Under the pieces are notes generated by a model. The model saw nothing but the letters and a program-made list of their open reading frames with translations, was not told the origin of the DNA and did no database searches. Both the position numbers and the translations under genes were made by a program. Shown here in pieces: positions 48,487 through 57,182 of a DNA stretch of 64,000 nucleotides. Each line of letters starts with the position of its first letter. Position 1 is the stretch's first letter. Origin of the DNA: Enterobacter sp. Bisph1 (GTDB taxonomy: Bacteria > Pseudomonadota > Gammaproteobacteria > Enterobacterales > Enterobacteriaceae); the NCBI RefSeq assembly GCF_000814905.1, contig NZ_JXAG01000021.1:20541-84540 (forward strand), written 5' to 3'.

Positions 48487-50067
48487 CTAGTGCATATTCT
48501 TCCAGTCAAATTTCTTCCCCGTTGTATCCATAATTATAATCGGTTTTTGATAGTTCTGGAGCCACTCCTGCAAGCTAACGGTATTCATATCATCACGATG
48601 TATGCCGAGCCACAATTCGGATAGCGTATTTGCATCATCTGTAGACCACAATGTTTGGTAGTTTCCGATCCACTTATTTCTCGTCTCGACTTTAGGGCTA
48701 TACCAAATGAAAGCGGGAATTTCCAAAGCCTCTTTAGGCGGATTGGCCCCGGCATGAAAATATTCTACTGCGCGTGTAGGATCTCGTATTAGGGCGTGAT
48801 CAGAAAAATAGAAAACAGAAGAGCGCGTATGCGAAAGTTGGCTAAAAACCTTGCCCATAATATCATCCGTAAAGCGTACAGAGTTATCATAGCAATCATC
48901 ATCTTGATTTCCATTTTTAAAGACGGAAGCATCATTAGGGAAACGTGAACAGGCTGGTTCGTGGCTACCATATAGATGCAGAACAATGAGTTTTTTACCC
49001 GGTTTTGTAAGAGTTGATTCAAGCTCTGGTAACAAAGAGTCATCAAATCCTTGATCAATCCACTGATGCTGTTTAGTGTTCATTGCAATACCAGTAATCA
49101 CATTATTATATGCACCACCTTTCCCCTGTCGACTATACCAGTAGGTATCGTACCCAGCTTTGTTCGCAATACTAATGATATTGTCACTGTACTTAGCGGG
49201 AGTAGTTTCCTGTACAGAAGCAGCAGTGAGAGCAAGGGGTACAGCCATGATGGTCACTGGCGCGGGGCTAATGGCATGCTGGAACAAGAGAAGGTTTTTC
49301 CTTTCTGCTTCCAGTTTAGGTGTTGTGTCTCTCTTATATCCATAAATACCCATATTTGCGGTACGCTCAGATTCCCCGATAATCATCACATAATTATCAA
49401 TCCCGGTATCTGATACGGATATTATGTAGTCAGGTGTGTTTTTATTAATCGCGGAAGCAATACTCATATCAGAGAAAGCTTGCATAAAAACCGTTGCCGT
49501 GCTCAGCGGAGTTGAATTGACAACTCGCTGAGCAAGACTATCAACATTGCTTATTCGTAATTGATGCAATATACCCTGGACAGTATAACCAGTTAATAAT
49601 AACACCAATAAAATTGCCGGGTAACGTTTGTATTTTCCAGAAATGATATTTATACCACAGTTGATAGTTAGCATAAACAAACTCAACAAAACCATAAAGG
49701 TCAGACAGCTTCGCCAATAAAGACCTAACATTGAAAATGCTTCCTTACCTGTAGTATTCATTACACTTAATGCAAAACCATAGGTAAAGTTACTATCAAA
49801 GTTACTCCAGGCATAAAGCTGAAGAGTCAAATCAACAGCTATTAATGTCAAAGCGATAAAGCCAATGATATTTTTTAATAATTTATTATTGATGCAGAGA
49901 AGCGATAATAAAAGCAACGCAAAAACCAAAGTGCGATTAATGACCAAATTGTAACGTGCGTCAATAAAATTCACCATAACAACAATGGAGATTGAGCTTA
50001 TGAATAATATTTTGCTTATAAGAATTTTAACATTTTCATAACGAATTTGTTCAAGGATTAATGACAT
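48487..50067 (-). CDS. Phosphoethanolamine transferase-family membrane enzyme
   Basis: 526-residue protein of the EptA/CptA/OpgE-like family that transfers phosphoethanolamine (or a similar phospho-group) from phosphatidylethanolamine to surface glycans. Five N-terminal transmembrane helices (to about residue 170) are followed by a periplasmic alkaline-phosphatase-type domain. Catalytic residues fit: Glu232 in IIGESERT, nucleophile Thr272 in SPAPVTIMAV (40 residues later, as in EptA), Asp423-His424 in YFSDHAL, with His369 and His438. The usual DHGE box reads DHAL. AT-rich and single, suggesting transfer; whether it modifies lipid A, core or another glycan is open. Confidence 0.85.
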   Translation of the reverse strand: MSLILEQIRYENVKILISKILFISSISIVVMVNFIDARYNLVINRTLVFALLLLSLLCINNKLLKNIIGFIALTLIAVDLTLQLYAWSNFDSNFTYGFALSVMNTTGKEAFSMLGLYWRSCLTFMVLLSLFMLTINCGINIISGKYKRYPAILLVLLLTGYTVQGILHQLRISNVDSLAQRVVNSTPLSTATVFMQAFSDMSIASAINKNTPDYIISVSDTGIDNYVMIIGESERTANMGIYGYKRDTTPKLEAERKNLLLFQHAISPAPVTIMAVPLALTAASVQETTPAKYSDNIISIANKAGYDTYWYSRQGKGGAYNNVITGIAMNTKQHQWIDQGFDDSLLPELESTLTKPGKKLIVLHLYGSHEPACSRFPNDASVFKNGNQDDDCYDNSVRFTDDIMGKVFSQLSHTRSSVFYFSDHALIRDPTRAVEYFHAGANPPKEALEIPAFIWYSPKVETRNKWIGNYQTLWSTDDANTLSELWLGIHRDDMNTVSLQEWLQNYQKPIIIMDTTGKKFDWKNMH

Positions 50068-50222
50068 TTTGTCGTGCCTGCGTTTTGTTTTTTTATCCGG
50101 TTTAAAAAAGGGGGGAAAGCGCGCTGGAGCTTATCATATAAGTCATGTGAATTGATTGGTTAATACAAATACGTATTAGTAATATTGTAGAGGATCACAT
50201 AATCAGGACACCGAATGACCAC

Positions 50223-50278
50223 CACGCTGAGTCGCTGCTTATGCAAAAAGAAGGCTAGCTCAGCGGTAATATCCGCAT
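50223..50278 (+). pseudogene. Fragment of a LysR-family gene
   Basis: 56 bases match 61805-61860 inside the LysR gene at 61574 with six differences. It covers codons for AESLLTQKEG and SGNIR, with an in-frame TAG replacing the Met codon. Clearly a relic. Confidence 0.75.
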
Positions 50279-50332
50279 CGTCTATGACCTGCTACCCATT
50301 TTTTAACTCACAACTACGTTATTAACGTCTGT

Positions 50333-50388
50333 TCCTGACGCAGAACGGCCAGACGCGGTATACAGAAGGTCCGCGTTATACCGACACG
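50333..50388 (+). repeat. Two-hairpin dispersed repeat, copy 3
   Basis: AACGTCTGTTCCTGACGCAG (first module) followed by CAGAAGGTCCGCGTTATACC (start of the second module). Degenerate. Confidence 0.55.
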
Positions 50389-50443
50389 CATAAAGCGCTT
50401 TTCAAAATGCTCAACCGTTGAGGTGTTCGAATCACCGAAGCAT

Positions 50444-50926
50444 TTAGCTTTCAAGTGCAGCAATAATCGCGGCTTCCATTTTCTGCGGTGTGGTGAACGG
50501 TGCAAAACGCTTAAGGGGTTTACCGTCGCGTCCGATCAAGAACTTGGTGAAGTTCCACTTGATGCGCCCACCCAGCACGCCGGGTAACTCTTTTTTCAAA
50601 TAACGAAATACCGGGTGCGCTGCGGCTCCGTTGACCTCTACTTTCTCGAACATCGGGAAACTCACACCGTAGTTAATGTGACAAGTCTGCGCGATTTCAT
50701 CGGCACCGCCGGGTTCCTGCTTACCAAACTGGTTGCAGGGAAAACCGAGCACCACCAATCCCTGGGCGGCGTATTTGTTGTAAAGCGCCTCAAGGCCGCC
50801 GTATTGTGGTGTGAAGCCACAATGGCTGGCGGTATTAACGATCAGAACCACCTTGTCTGCGTAGTCGGCCATAGCGATAAGTTGGCCGGCCAGGCTGGTG
50901 GCGGTAAGTTGATAAAAGGCGGTCAT
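50444..50926 (-). CDS. Glutathione peroxidase-family enzyme
   Basis: 160 residues from the ATG at 50926. The family's peroxidatic Cys36 is in VNTASHCGFTPQY, the second motif LGFPCNQFGKQEPG follows, and the Trp-Asn pair is in IKWNFTKFLIG. As in other bacterial members the selenocysteine position is Cys, and electrons probably come from thioredoxin. It reduces lipid or organic peroxides in the cytoplasm. Similar in size to BtuE-type proteins, though BtuE is longer. Confidence 0.92.
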   Translation of the reverse strand: MTAFYQLTATSLAGQLIAMADYADKVVLIVNTASHCGFTPQYGGLEALYNKYAAQGLVVLGFPCNQFGKQEPGGADEIAQTCHINYGVSFPMFEKVEVNGAAAHPVFRYLKKELPGVLGGRIKWNFTKFLIGRDGKPLKRFAPFTTPQKMEAAIIAALES

Positions 50927-51167
50927 AACGGAATCCTCAAAGCAGAACCAGTTTGACGTCAACATTAGCACATGTTGTTTCCGGGGTATGGGGCCTTGTA
51001 AGGCGTGCCTGGTCCAGATTGCGTGGCAGGTTTGAAGTTTTGCGTGGCAGAGCTATGCAGAAGGAAAAAGCTGACCTGACTCAGCCAGCGCTTTTTTTAT
51101 CATAACCGGGTTTGGACAAGCCCCGGCCATCGGTAGCCGCGGGCCTTTCGCGCGATAATAAACTGAC

Positions 51168-51644
51168 TTACAGACCCAGATCTGACAGGCTCGGATGATC
51201 GTCCGGACGTCGGCCCAGTGGCCAGAAGAACTTACGTTCGCTCTCTTTGATCGGCATATCATTAATACATGCGAAACGACGCTGCATCAGGCCATCGGCG
51301 GCAAACTCCCAGTTCTCGTTGCCGTAAGAGCGGAACCAGTTGCCTGAATCATCACGCCATTCATAGGCGTAGCGGACAGCGATACGGTTGCCGTCAAACG
51401 CCCACAGCTCTTTAATCAGGCGATATTCGAGTTCTTTTTTCCACTTACGTGCCAAAAACGCTTTGGCTTCTTCGCGGTTATGAGCGAACTCAGCGCGGTT
51501 ACGCCATTGGGTATCCAGTGAATACGCCAGCGCGACTTTTTCGGCATCGCGGGTATTCCAGCCATCTTCCGCCAGGCGTACTTTTTCAATCGCCGTTTCG
51601 CGAGTAAAAGGAGGTAGCGGTGGACGTACTTGTGCATCAGACAT
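51168..51644 (-). CDS. DUF1348 / NTF2-like (SnoaL-fold) protein
   Basis: 158-residue single-domain protein. The DUF1348 pattern is visible: [25 protein letters not shown] near the start and [23 protein letters not shown] in the middle, rich in Trp. The fold is NTF2-like, with a central pocket that may bind a small hydrophobic molecule; the function is unknown. It lies 47 bp after a TetR-family gene on the same strand, so both are probably one operon controlled by that repressor. Confidence 0.88.
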   Translation of the reverse strand: MSDAQVRPPLPPFTRETAIEKVRLAEDGWNTRDAEKVALAYSLDTQWRNRAEFAHNREEAKAFLARKWKKELEYRLIKELWAFDGNRIAVRYAYEWRDDSGNWFRSYGNENWEFAADGLMQRRFACINDMPIKESERKFFWPLGRRPDDHPSLSDLGL

Positions 51645-51691
51645 AGAAAGCTCCGGTAAGTTGGGTTGATGGTTAACAATAGTTTTGATAA

Positions 51692-52264
51692 TCAGGCCGT
51701 AAACGCCTGTTCCAGCAGAATTTTCGCTACGTCCCTTGCGCTGTCGGCGGCGCTGCTATCGCCCATCACGTATGACATGGTGATGGCACCTTCCAGCAAA
51801 ATTAGCAGCTGTCTGGCCAGAGCCTCCGGGTGCGCTATGTTTAGCTGCCCGCTGAGTTCAAGGGTGTAGTCGAGCAATTTTTGTTTATGCATTTTCGCTA
51901 TCTGGCGAACAGGATCGTCCGGGTTCCCCACTTCTCCGGCGGTATTGATAAACGCACAGCCTCGGAAGCCTTGAGACTCAAACCAGCTCTTAAGGACAGT
52001 GAACATATTCAGAATGCGATCCGCGGGCGTTTCGCCTTTATCGGATTCCGTTCTGAACCAGTGCATCCACCGTTCGTCACGCTCATTCAACGCGGCGGCG
52101 GCTACGTCCTCTTTGTTCGCGAAATGGCGATAAATACTTTTCCTGGCAACGCCTGAGGTCTTAACCAGCAGATCCATGCCGGTGGCATGGATCCCGTTCT
52201 GATAGATAAGCTGCTCAGCGGTTTGCAGGATCTTTTCTCGTGTATCAGTTGGCTTCTTGTTCAT
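51692..52264 (-). CDS. TetR-family transcription repressor
   Basis: 190 residues. The N-terminal TetR helix-turn-helix is clear: [49 protein letters not shown]. The C-terminal ligand domain (TetR_C type of the LmrA/YxaF-like kind) has a conserved [12 protein letters not shown] segment. A perfect palindrome ten bases upstream of its start is the likely self-operator, controlling this gene and the downstream DUF1348 gene. Confidence 0.9.
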   Translation of the reverse strand: MNKKPTDTREKILQTAEQLIYQNGIHATGMDLLVKTSGVARKSIYRHFANKEDVAAAALNERDERWMHWFRTESDKGETPADRILNMFTVLKSWFESQGFRGCAFINTAGEVGNPDDPVRQIAKMHKQKLLDYTLELSGQLNIAHPEALARQLLILLEGAITMSYVMGDSSAADSARDVAKILLEQAFTA

Positions 52265-52273
52265 GCCTTAAAG

Positions 52274-52291
52274 GTAGAACGATCGTTCTAC
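52274..52291 (-). promoter_or_regulatory. Palindromic operator of the TetR-family gene
   Basis: GTAGAACGATCGTTCTAC is an 18-bp perfect palindrome, 10 bases upstream of the start codon. Size and position fit the autoregulatory operator of a TetR repressor. Confidence 0.8.
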
Positions 52292-52507
52292 TTGGTCAAC
52301 CGTTTTTTCTGCAAAGTTTTAGCAAATAAACAAAACCAATCCATCACGACAGTTAATTTATTGTTATTTAAGGATTAAAAGGATGGCAGCTTTGTTTATC
52401 GGTATAAAGCTAAAGGGCTGTGGATGCAGGAGGATGTCGATAAAGGTTGCGTGAAAGGAAACCAGGAAGAAGATCCCGGGTAATTTCAGGGACGTGTTTA
52501 GCGGTCA

Positions 52508-52828
52508 TCAATCGGGCAGATGAGACGAACCCGGAAATGTTCTGGGTTCGTAATATCCCAGGTTATTCACCAGAATATCGACCTGCTCCAGTTGGGAGGT
52601 CAACGCCTCAACACCCTCTACGGTACTGATGTCAGCCAGAAATCCGTGGATTTTACCCAGCGGCGCGGCAGCGTTAATCTCGTCTACTGCCGCAGCCAGT
52701 TTTTCCCGATCGCGGCCGGTAATCGTGACCTCGGCCCCTTCCCTTGCCAGCGTACGGGCGATGGCAAAGCCAATACCCGCCGTCGCTGCCGTGACAATCG
52801 CTGTTTTACCGTTCAGTTGCAGATCCAT
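52508..52828 (-). pseudogene. Truncated short-chain dehydrogenase/reductase
   Basis: 106 residues of an SDR that should be about 240-260. The NAD(P) site is present (TAATAGIGFAIARTLAREG) and NNLGYYEP is reached, but the frame then runs into unrelated sequence and stops at 52508, so the catalytic Ser-Tyr-Lys part is missing. Its start is 28 bases downstream of the DJ-1-like gene stop, so it was probably the second gene of that operon. A deletion or insertion next to 52,500 removed the rest. Confidence 0.82.
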
Positions 52829-52856
52829 TTTTTTCCTTATTTTTTTATTGAGCAGG

Positions 52857-53699
52857 TTATTTCAGACGCTTCAGTAGTTCGTCAGCCACGCCGTTAGCCG
52901 AGGCCGGGTTCTGACCGGTAATCAACTCACGATCCGTCACGATATGCGATGTAAAGGGCTCATCATTGCTGCTGAATTTTGCACCTGCCTGTTCCAGCGC
53001 CGTTTGCGGATAGAATTTCATTGCACCGCCGTTAAGCAGGGCTTTCGCTTTCTCTTCTTCGGCGTTGCTGATCACCGTCATGCGATAACCGGCATAGATC
53101 CAGCCAGCCTGCGAAGAAGCGTGCCCCTTGCTGGTCAGCTGTTGGGTAAACTTTGCAGCATCCGGCAGGGTTGAGAGCAGGGAAATCGGGCCATGGCAGA
53201 CCAGTGCCGTCGTCTTGTTTTTGGTATGAAACGCTTTCAAAGCCTTGCCGAGGGCTTTATCGGTTAACAGATCCTGCATCGGTGCATGGCCGCCAGGGAT
53301 GTAGAGCGCATCAAAATGGTCGTAACCGATTTGTTCTGCACGCGCCAGGCTGATCACCGGCGACGAGCTACGGGACGTGAGTTGCAATTTTTCCAGCAAT
53401 GCGCGATGAACCTGCAAAGCCGCTTCATCATTGTTGAAATACATTTTGTCGTCTGACGACTTATCCAGCGTCGGTGCCATGCCGTCGGGGGTGGCAAAGG
53501 TAACCTGGTGTCCCGCATCCAGCAGGCGTTTTACCGGCTGCATCAGTTCATTGAGATAAAAACCCGTCGGGAAGACCTTACCGTCTTTCAGATCGAGATG
53601 GTCGGAATCAGACAACACCACCAGAATATTGGCAGCCTGAGTACTGACGGTGAACAGGCCCAGAATGGTGGCTAACGCCAGGGTGCGGATCGGCTTCAT
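52857..53699 (-). CDS. Exported DJ-1/PfpI-family protein (Hsp31-like)
   Basis: 280 residues with a signal peptide ending TQAA, so it is periplasmic or exported, unlike most family members. The nucleophile elbow with Cys is visible as ALVCHGPISLL, and the acidic partner region is in GKVFPTGFYLNELMQP. Large DJ-1-type class I proteins of this size are glyoxalase III/Hsp31-like and detoxify methylglyoxal or act as chaperones. It is divergent from a LysR gene at 53827, the likely regulator. Confidence 0.86.
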   Translation of the reverse strand: MKPIRTLALATILGLFTVSTQAANILVVLSDSDHLDLKDGKVFPTGFYLNELMQPVKRLLDAGHQVTFATPDGMAPTLDKSSDDKMYFNNDEAALQVHRALLEKLQLTSRSSSPVISLARAEQIGYDHFDALYIPGGHAPMQDLLTDKALGKALKAFHTKNKTTALVCHGPISLLSTLPDAAKFTQQLTSKGHASSQAGWIYAGYRMTVISNAEEEKAKALLNGGAMKFYPQTALEQAGAKFSSNDEPFTSHIVTDRELITGQNPASANGVADELLKRLK

Positions 53700-53826
53700 G
53701 GTTAACTCCTTCGGAAAGACTGAATAGCGTTTTCGCTACGACGCATTGGTATGAACGGATTGTATAGTTACCCATGGAGTATATAAACTACCGCCACAGA
53801 CAATCATTTGTTCTTCTGAGGACAGA

Positions 53827-54750
53827 ATGAGCCGACGTTTTTCCCACCTTAGCGATGTAGAAACCTTTGTGACCGTGATTGATAAAGGGTCGATCACGGC
53901 AGCGGCGGTTGCGTTAGGCACTACCGCTTCGGTACTGAGCCGATCCCTGACCCGCCTGGAAACGCAGTTGGGAACACAGCTGGTGAGACGAACCACACGT
54001 CATCTCAGCCTGACGGAAGCGGGACGTCATTACTATGAACAGGCACGCAGCGCATTTAACGTGTTCGACAGTGCCGAACGCGCGATACAGGGCAAGAGCG
54101 GGGAAATTATCGGCAATATCAGACTCAGCGCGCCAACGACCTACGCCCACTATCGTCTTCCTGACTGGCTGTCGCGCTTCACCCGCCTTTATCCTGGAAT
54201 CAATATTGAGCTGAATATTACTAACCGGAATGTTGATATGGTGGCTGAGGGATTTGATCTGGCGATTCGGCTGGGCCAGTTACCGGACAGCCGTCTGGTT
54301 TCCCGTAAGCTTGAAGATGCCACCTTATGCCTGCTGGCATCTGTGCAATACCTGCAGAAAAAGGGGGAGCCGCAACAGGTCAGCGATCTGACACAGCACG
54401 ATTGTTTGCCCTTTATCATGCCCAGCAGCGGGCGAGCGGCCACATGGAGCCTTCGCGAAAATAATCAGGATATTGAATGGACGCCCAAAGGACCGATACG
54501 GACTTCTGACGATGTGCTGGGAGTGATATCGCTGGCCGTTAGCGGGATGGGGATTTGCCAGACATATGATTTTATTGCCCGCTCCCTGACAGAACGTGGG
54601 CTATTGAAGGAAATACTTACCTCCAGCCGCGGGCGATCGCGCCCCTTTTCGTTGATCTACCCTCCGCATAAAGGCATGTCGTCCGCATGCCAGGCGCTTA
54701 TTCAATTTTTGACCAATGCAGCCAGTCACACCGAGCATGCTACACGCTGA
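53827..54750 (+). CDS. LysR-family transcription regulator
   Basis: 307 residues, LysR N-terminal helix-turn-helix (SITAAAVALGTTASVLSRSLTRLETQLG), effector domain with IRLSAPTTYAHYRLPDWL and FDLAIRLGQLPDSRLVSRKL, which is the group that regulates adjacent oxidoreductases. Divergent to the DJ-1/SDR genes (127-bp gap). The protein resembles the LysR genes at 46403 and 61574, suggesting a set of related regulators in this island. Confidence 0.9.
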   Translation: MSRRFSHLSDVETFVTVIDKGSITAAAVALGTTASVLSRSLTRLETQLGTQLVRRTTRHLSLTEAGRHYYEQARSAFNVFDSAERAIQGKSGEIIGNIRLSAPTTYAHYRLPDWLSRFTRLYPGINIELNITNRNVDMVAEGFDLAIRLGQLPDSRLVSRKLEDATLCLLASVQYLQKKGEPQQVSDLTQHDCLPFIMPSSGRAATWSLRENNQDIEWTPKGPIRTSDDVLGVISLAVSGMGICQTYDFIARSLTERGLLKEILTSSRGRSRPFSLIYPPHKGMSSACQALIQFLTNAASHTEHATR

Positions 54751-54777
54751 ACTCACAGCGAAATGCGGACGTTAGTT
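54751..54777 (+). repeat. Dispersed repeat, partial copy 4
   Basis: ACTCACAGCGAAATGCGGACGTTAG resembles the end of the second module (GTGAGCGAGGAGCGGACGTTAG at 62583). Only half the element is present. Confidence 0.4.
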
Positions 54778-54846
54778 TTTGAAGCTTATAGATCTATCCG
54801 CCGTGTTAACTAAGCATATTGGTCATCGCGATTAGACAGCGAACCA

Positions 54847-55323
54847 CTATCCCTGGAGATTTATAGACATTTCCATGCAGCGCAGGTCAGCCTGCGCCAG
54901 GGCAGATGGATACATACTTTCCCGCAAAAGTTTGAAACCATGCTTCTCATAAAAAGGCTGGGCATTAGGGGTTGAGGACAATGTCAGTTGCTCAAATCCA
55001 CGTTTACGAGCTTCACTTTTGATGGCTTCAATAATCTGACTACCTAACCCTTTACCTGTATATTGAGGTAGGGTAAATACAGCCTCAATACTGCCTGAAG
55101 ACAAATCAAGAAAGCCTGTCGCTACCAGGTTGCCATCAGGTGCATCAACAACGAAAAAAGGATTCGCTACAATGACGTTCCTGTAGCTTTCAGGCATTTT
55201 TTCCGGTGTCCAGGCAGCAATAACCGCATCATCGTAACTGTTCTTACATCCGTAACGTATAGCCTGATTTCGAATGCTCCAGCATTCTTCTGCCTCCACA
55301 GGCACAGCAAGTCTAATCTTCAT
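54847..55323 (-). CDS. GNAT-family N-acetyltransferase
   Basis: 158-residue acetyltransferase. The acetyl-CoA loop is PQYTGKGLGSQIIEAIKSEARKRG, and the GNAT terminal segment is SSTPNAQPFYEKHGFKLL. The closest type is the PA4534/YafP-like group of single-domain GNATs. The substrate is unknown. It stands alone between a LysR gene and a repeat copy. Confidence 0.87.
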   Translation of the reverse strand: MKIRLAVPVEAEECWSIRNQAIRYGCKNSYDDAVIAAWTPEKMPESYRNVIVANPFFVVDAPDGNLVATGFLDLSSGSIEAVFTLPQYTGKGLGSQIIEAIKSEARKRGFEQLTLSSTPNAQPFYEKHGFKLLRESMYPSALAQADLRCMEMSINLQG

Positions 55324-55412
55324 AGCTTTTCCTTATGCGTTTTATTATGCGACCCCCTTACATCTACAATAAAAATTCTAAAGCATACCCATCGAATTTG
55401 AGTGAGGCGGCA

Positions 55413-55481
55413 ACGTCTGCTCCTGGCACAGAGCAAACAGAAATCAAGGTCACAAGGTCCGCCGCGAGCGAAAAGCGGAAG
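55413..55481 (+). repeat. Two-hairpin dispersed repeat, copy 5
   Basis: ACGTCTGCTCCTGGCACAGA (module 1) and AGGTCCGCCGCGAGCGAAAA (module 2) at the family spacing of about 42 bases. Confidence 0.7.
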
Positions 55482-55517
55482 ATGATACTTTTGCCTAAAC
55501 TGCCCCCAGTATGCGGT

Positions 55518-56054
55518 TTAGGTCGTCAGCCGATAGTGCGATTGCACAAGACCTGAAGGGAAGCTGCGGCTTGATAACAGAGTCAAATCTATATCCCCAT
55601 TCAGGGCTCCGAACAACGGTTTTCCCGAGCCGAGCAGGACAGGAACGGTAGTGATAACGATATCGGCGACCAGACCTTCGCGCAGGAATGACTGTATTAC
55701 CTGCCCGCCATCAATATAGACGCGCTGCGCGTTCTGCACCGCCAGGTCAGCAAGCACCTCCCTTGGCGTGCGGCATGAGAACTGGACTTTGCCTTTCAGC
55801 TCTTGGGGCACGGGAGTATCGGTTAGCTGTCGGGAGAGCACCAGCACGGGTCGATCATAAGGCCATTCGTCAAAGGTCAGCACCTTCTCATAGCTGCCTC
55901 GACCCATAACGATCCAATCTTTGTCCGCGATGAATGCTGCATAGCCATGATCTTCTGTCGGGTCATCGCGCTGCAATAACCAGTCGATGTCGCCATCCTG
56001 TCGGGCGATATAACCATCAAGACTTGCCGCGATAAAAACATGTGTGGTGACCAT
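55518..56054 (-). CDS. Dihydrofolate reductase-fold protein (RibD C-terminal type)
   Basis: 178 residues from the ATG at 56054. DHFR-like fold as in the RibD C-terminal domain: HVFIAASLDGYIARQDGDIDWL at the start, DWIVMGRGSYEKVLTF, and a C-terminal VYIDGGQVIQSFLREGLVADIVITTVPVLLGSGKPLF. The family reduces unknown pteridine- or pyrimidine-like substrates with NADPH; this subgroup (YwjB/YyaP-like) is uncharacterised. A TTG just upstream is ignored. Confidence 0.88.
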   Translation of the reverse strand: MVTTHVFIAASLDGYIARQDGDIDWLLQRDDPTEDHGYAAFIADKDWIVMGRGSYEKVLTFDEWPYDRPVLVLSRQLTDTPVPQELKGKVQFSCRTPREVLADLAVQNAQRVYIDGGQVIQSFLREGLVADIVITTVPVLLGSGKPLFGALNGDIDLTLLSSRSFPSGLVQSHYRLTT

Positions 56055-56256
56055 CAAGTGCTCCGTAATCAGGTTGCATATATCCCGTTGAGTTTAGGGA
56101 TATTAGCGATATTGATATGCTCCCTGTGGAAAAACGTTACATGAGAGCAGCAACGTTACCATTATGGATTAAGGTTAAAAATCGTGTGGTATTGAATCCA
56201 TGATGGAGCGAAAAGCCGTGATCTGCTGCCCATAAAGTAATATATCGCAATGTTAG

Positions 56257-56285
56257 CAACGTCCGCTTATGGCTGTGAGTTCAAC
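56257..56285 (+). repeat. Dispersed repeat, partial copy 6
   Basis: GCAACGTCCGCTTATGGCTG matches the start of module 1 (TGTCCGCTTCTGGC type); the rest is lost. Confidence 0.35.
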
Positions 56286-56377
56286 TGATGGCATTAGAAG
56301 TATGAGAGTGCCATTATCATACTGGACACAATCGTAATTCTGTTCAGACTATGCTGACTGAAATCACTGGAAGAACC

Positions 56378-56830
56378 ATGGACATCCAACTCACAAACGT
56401 CACCCCGGACAGCCCAGGATTTACTGAGTTAAGATCGCAGAGCATGGCAGAAGGATTTAACATGTTACGCCGTCTGGAAGATAACTGGCTTAGCGGACAG
56501 AACCGCTTTGATAAACCCGGAGAAAAACTAATAGGGGCTTCTGTAGACGGATTAATCGTTGGCGTTTGTGGACTCAACATCGACCCGTTTACGCTAAAAA
56601 CTGGCATCGGACGTCTGCGACATCTTTATGTAGACTCAAGATGGAGAAAAAGGCAGGTCGGCAGTGCCCTGCTCAGAGAGATACTGAAGGATTCTGGCCA
56701 CTGGTTTGATTCTATCAACACAAACGCGCCTCCATCGGCATTCACTTTCTATGAACGAGCTGGCTTTGTTGCTTTAACTGGCGTAGAAAAAGTCACGCAC
56801 CATCTATACCTCATAGACTCAGTGCGTTGA
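56378..56830 (+). CDS. GNAT-family N-acetyltransferase
   Basis: 150 residues from the ATG at 56378 (GGAAG four bases upstream); an in-frame ATG at 56351 would add nine. The acetyl-CoA motif is LRHLYVDSRWRKRQVGSALLREIL and the C-terminal FYERAGFVAL is typical. The substrate is unknown. It is flanked by repeat-family relics on both sides, so it may be part of a movable cassette. Confidence 0.85.
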   Translation: MDIQLTNVTPDSPGFTELRSQSMAEGFNMLRRLEDNWLSGQNRFDKPGEKLIGASVDGLIVGVCGLNIDPFTLKTGIGRLRHLYVDSRWRKRQVGSALLREILKDSGHWFDSINTNAPPSAFTFYERAGFVALTGVEKVTHHLYLIDSVR

Positions 56831-56950
56831 TACAGTCACCTCCTGAATAGACCGCATGTTCTGTCCAGTGAACCATTTCTCAGGAACGCTACCTGACCTA
56901 ACCCAACCGAACCACTTTCAGGCAAATCAGAACCAATACAGTTAAATCCG

Positions 56951-56989
56951 TGCATCCCTGGACAAACTGCGTTTCTGACCAGGGATGCA
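56951..56989. repeat. 11-bp perfect inverted repeat
   Basis: TGCATCCCTGG and CCAGGGATGCA separated by 17 bases. No T-run follows, so a terminator is unlikely; a relic end or protein-binding site is possible. Confidence 0.55.
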
Positions 56990-57030
56990 GAACGGAAACT
57001 GAAACATCTTCAAAAAATCAAAGAAACTGA

Positions 57031-57060
57031 CTGGCCGCTGTGTGCGAGGAGCAGACATTC
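57031..57060 (+). repeat. Dispersed repeat, partial copy 7
   Basis: CTGGCCGCTGTGTGCGAGGA followed by GCAGACATTC matches module 2 (GGTCCGCTGTGAGCGAGGAG). Confidence 0.5.
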
Positions 57061-57182
57061 GGAATGCATACTTACAGCGAGGTACCTTAAGCAGTGGGGA
57101 CAGGTTAATTCATCCTGACATTATCCGGATAATTTGTACTTCTCCCATGGATCGTTCACTGAATTAAAATCACCGCCAAGCC

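Larger units (their letters stand above)
50068..50443. other. Intergenic region of relics
   Basis: 376 bp between the transferase and glutathione peroxidase genes. It has a 56-bp fragment copied from, or shared with, the LysR gene at 61574 (50223-50278), a few bases matching the sequence just after that LysR gene (ATGACCTGCT at 50284 and 62491), and a copy of the two-hairpin repeat (50333-50388). No intact gene. Confidence 0.6.
56831..57182. other. Intergenic region with an inverted repeat
   Basis: 352 bp. It contains a perfect 11-bp inverted repeat (56951-56989) and half a copy of the dispersed repeat (57031-57060). No gene recognised. Confidence 0.5.
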
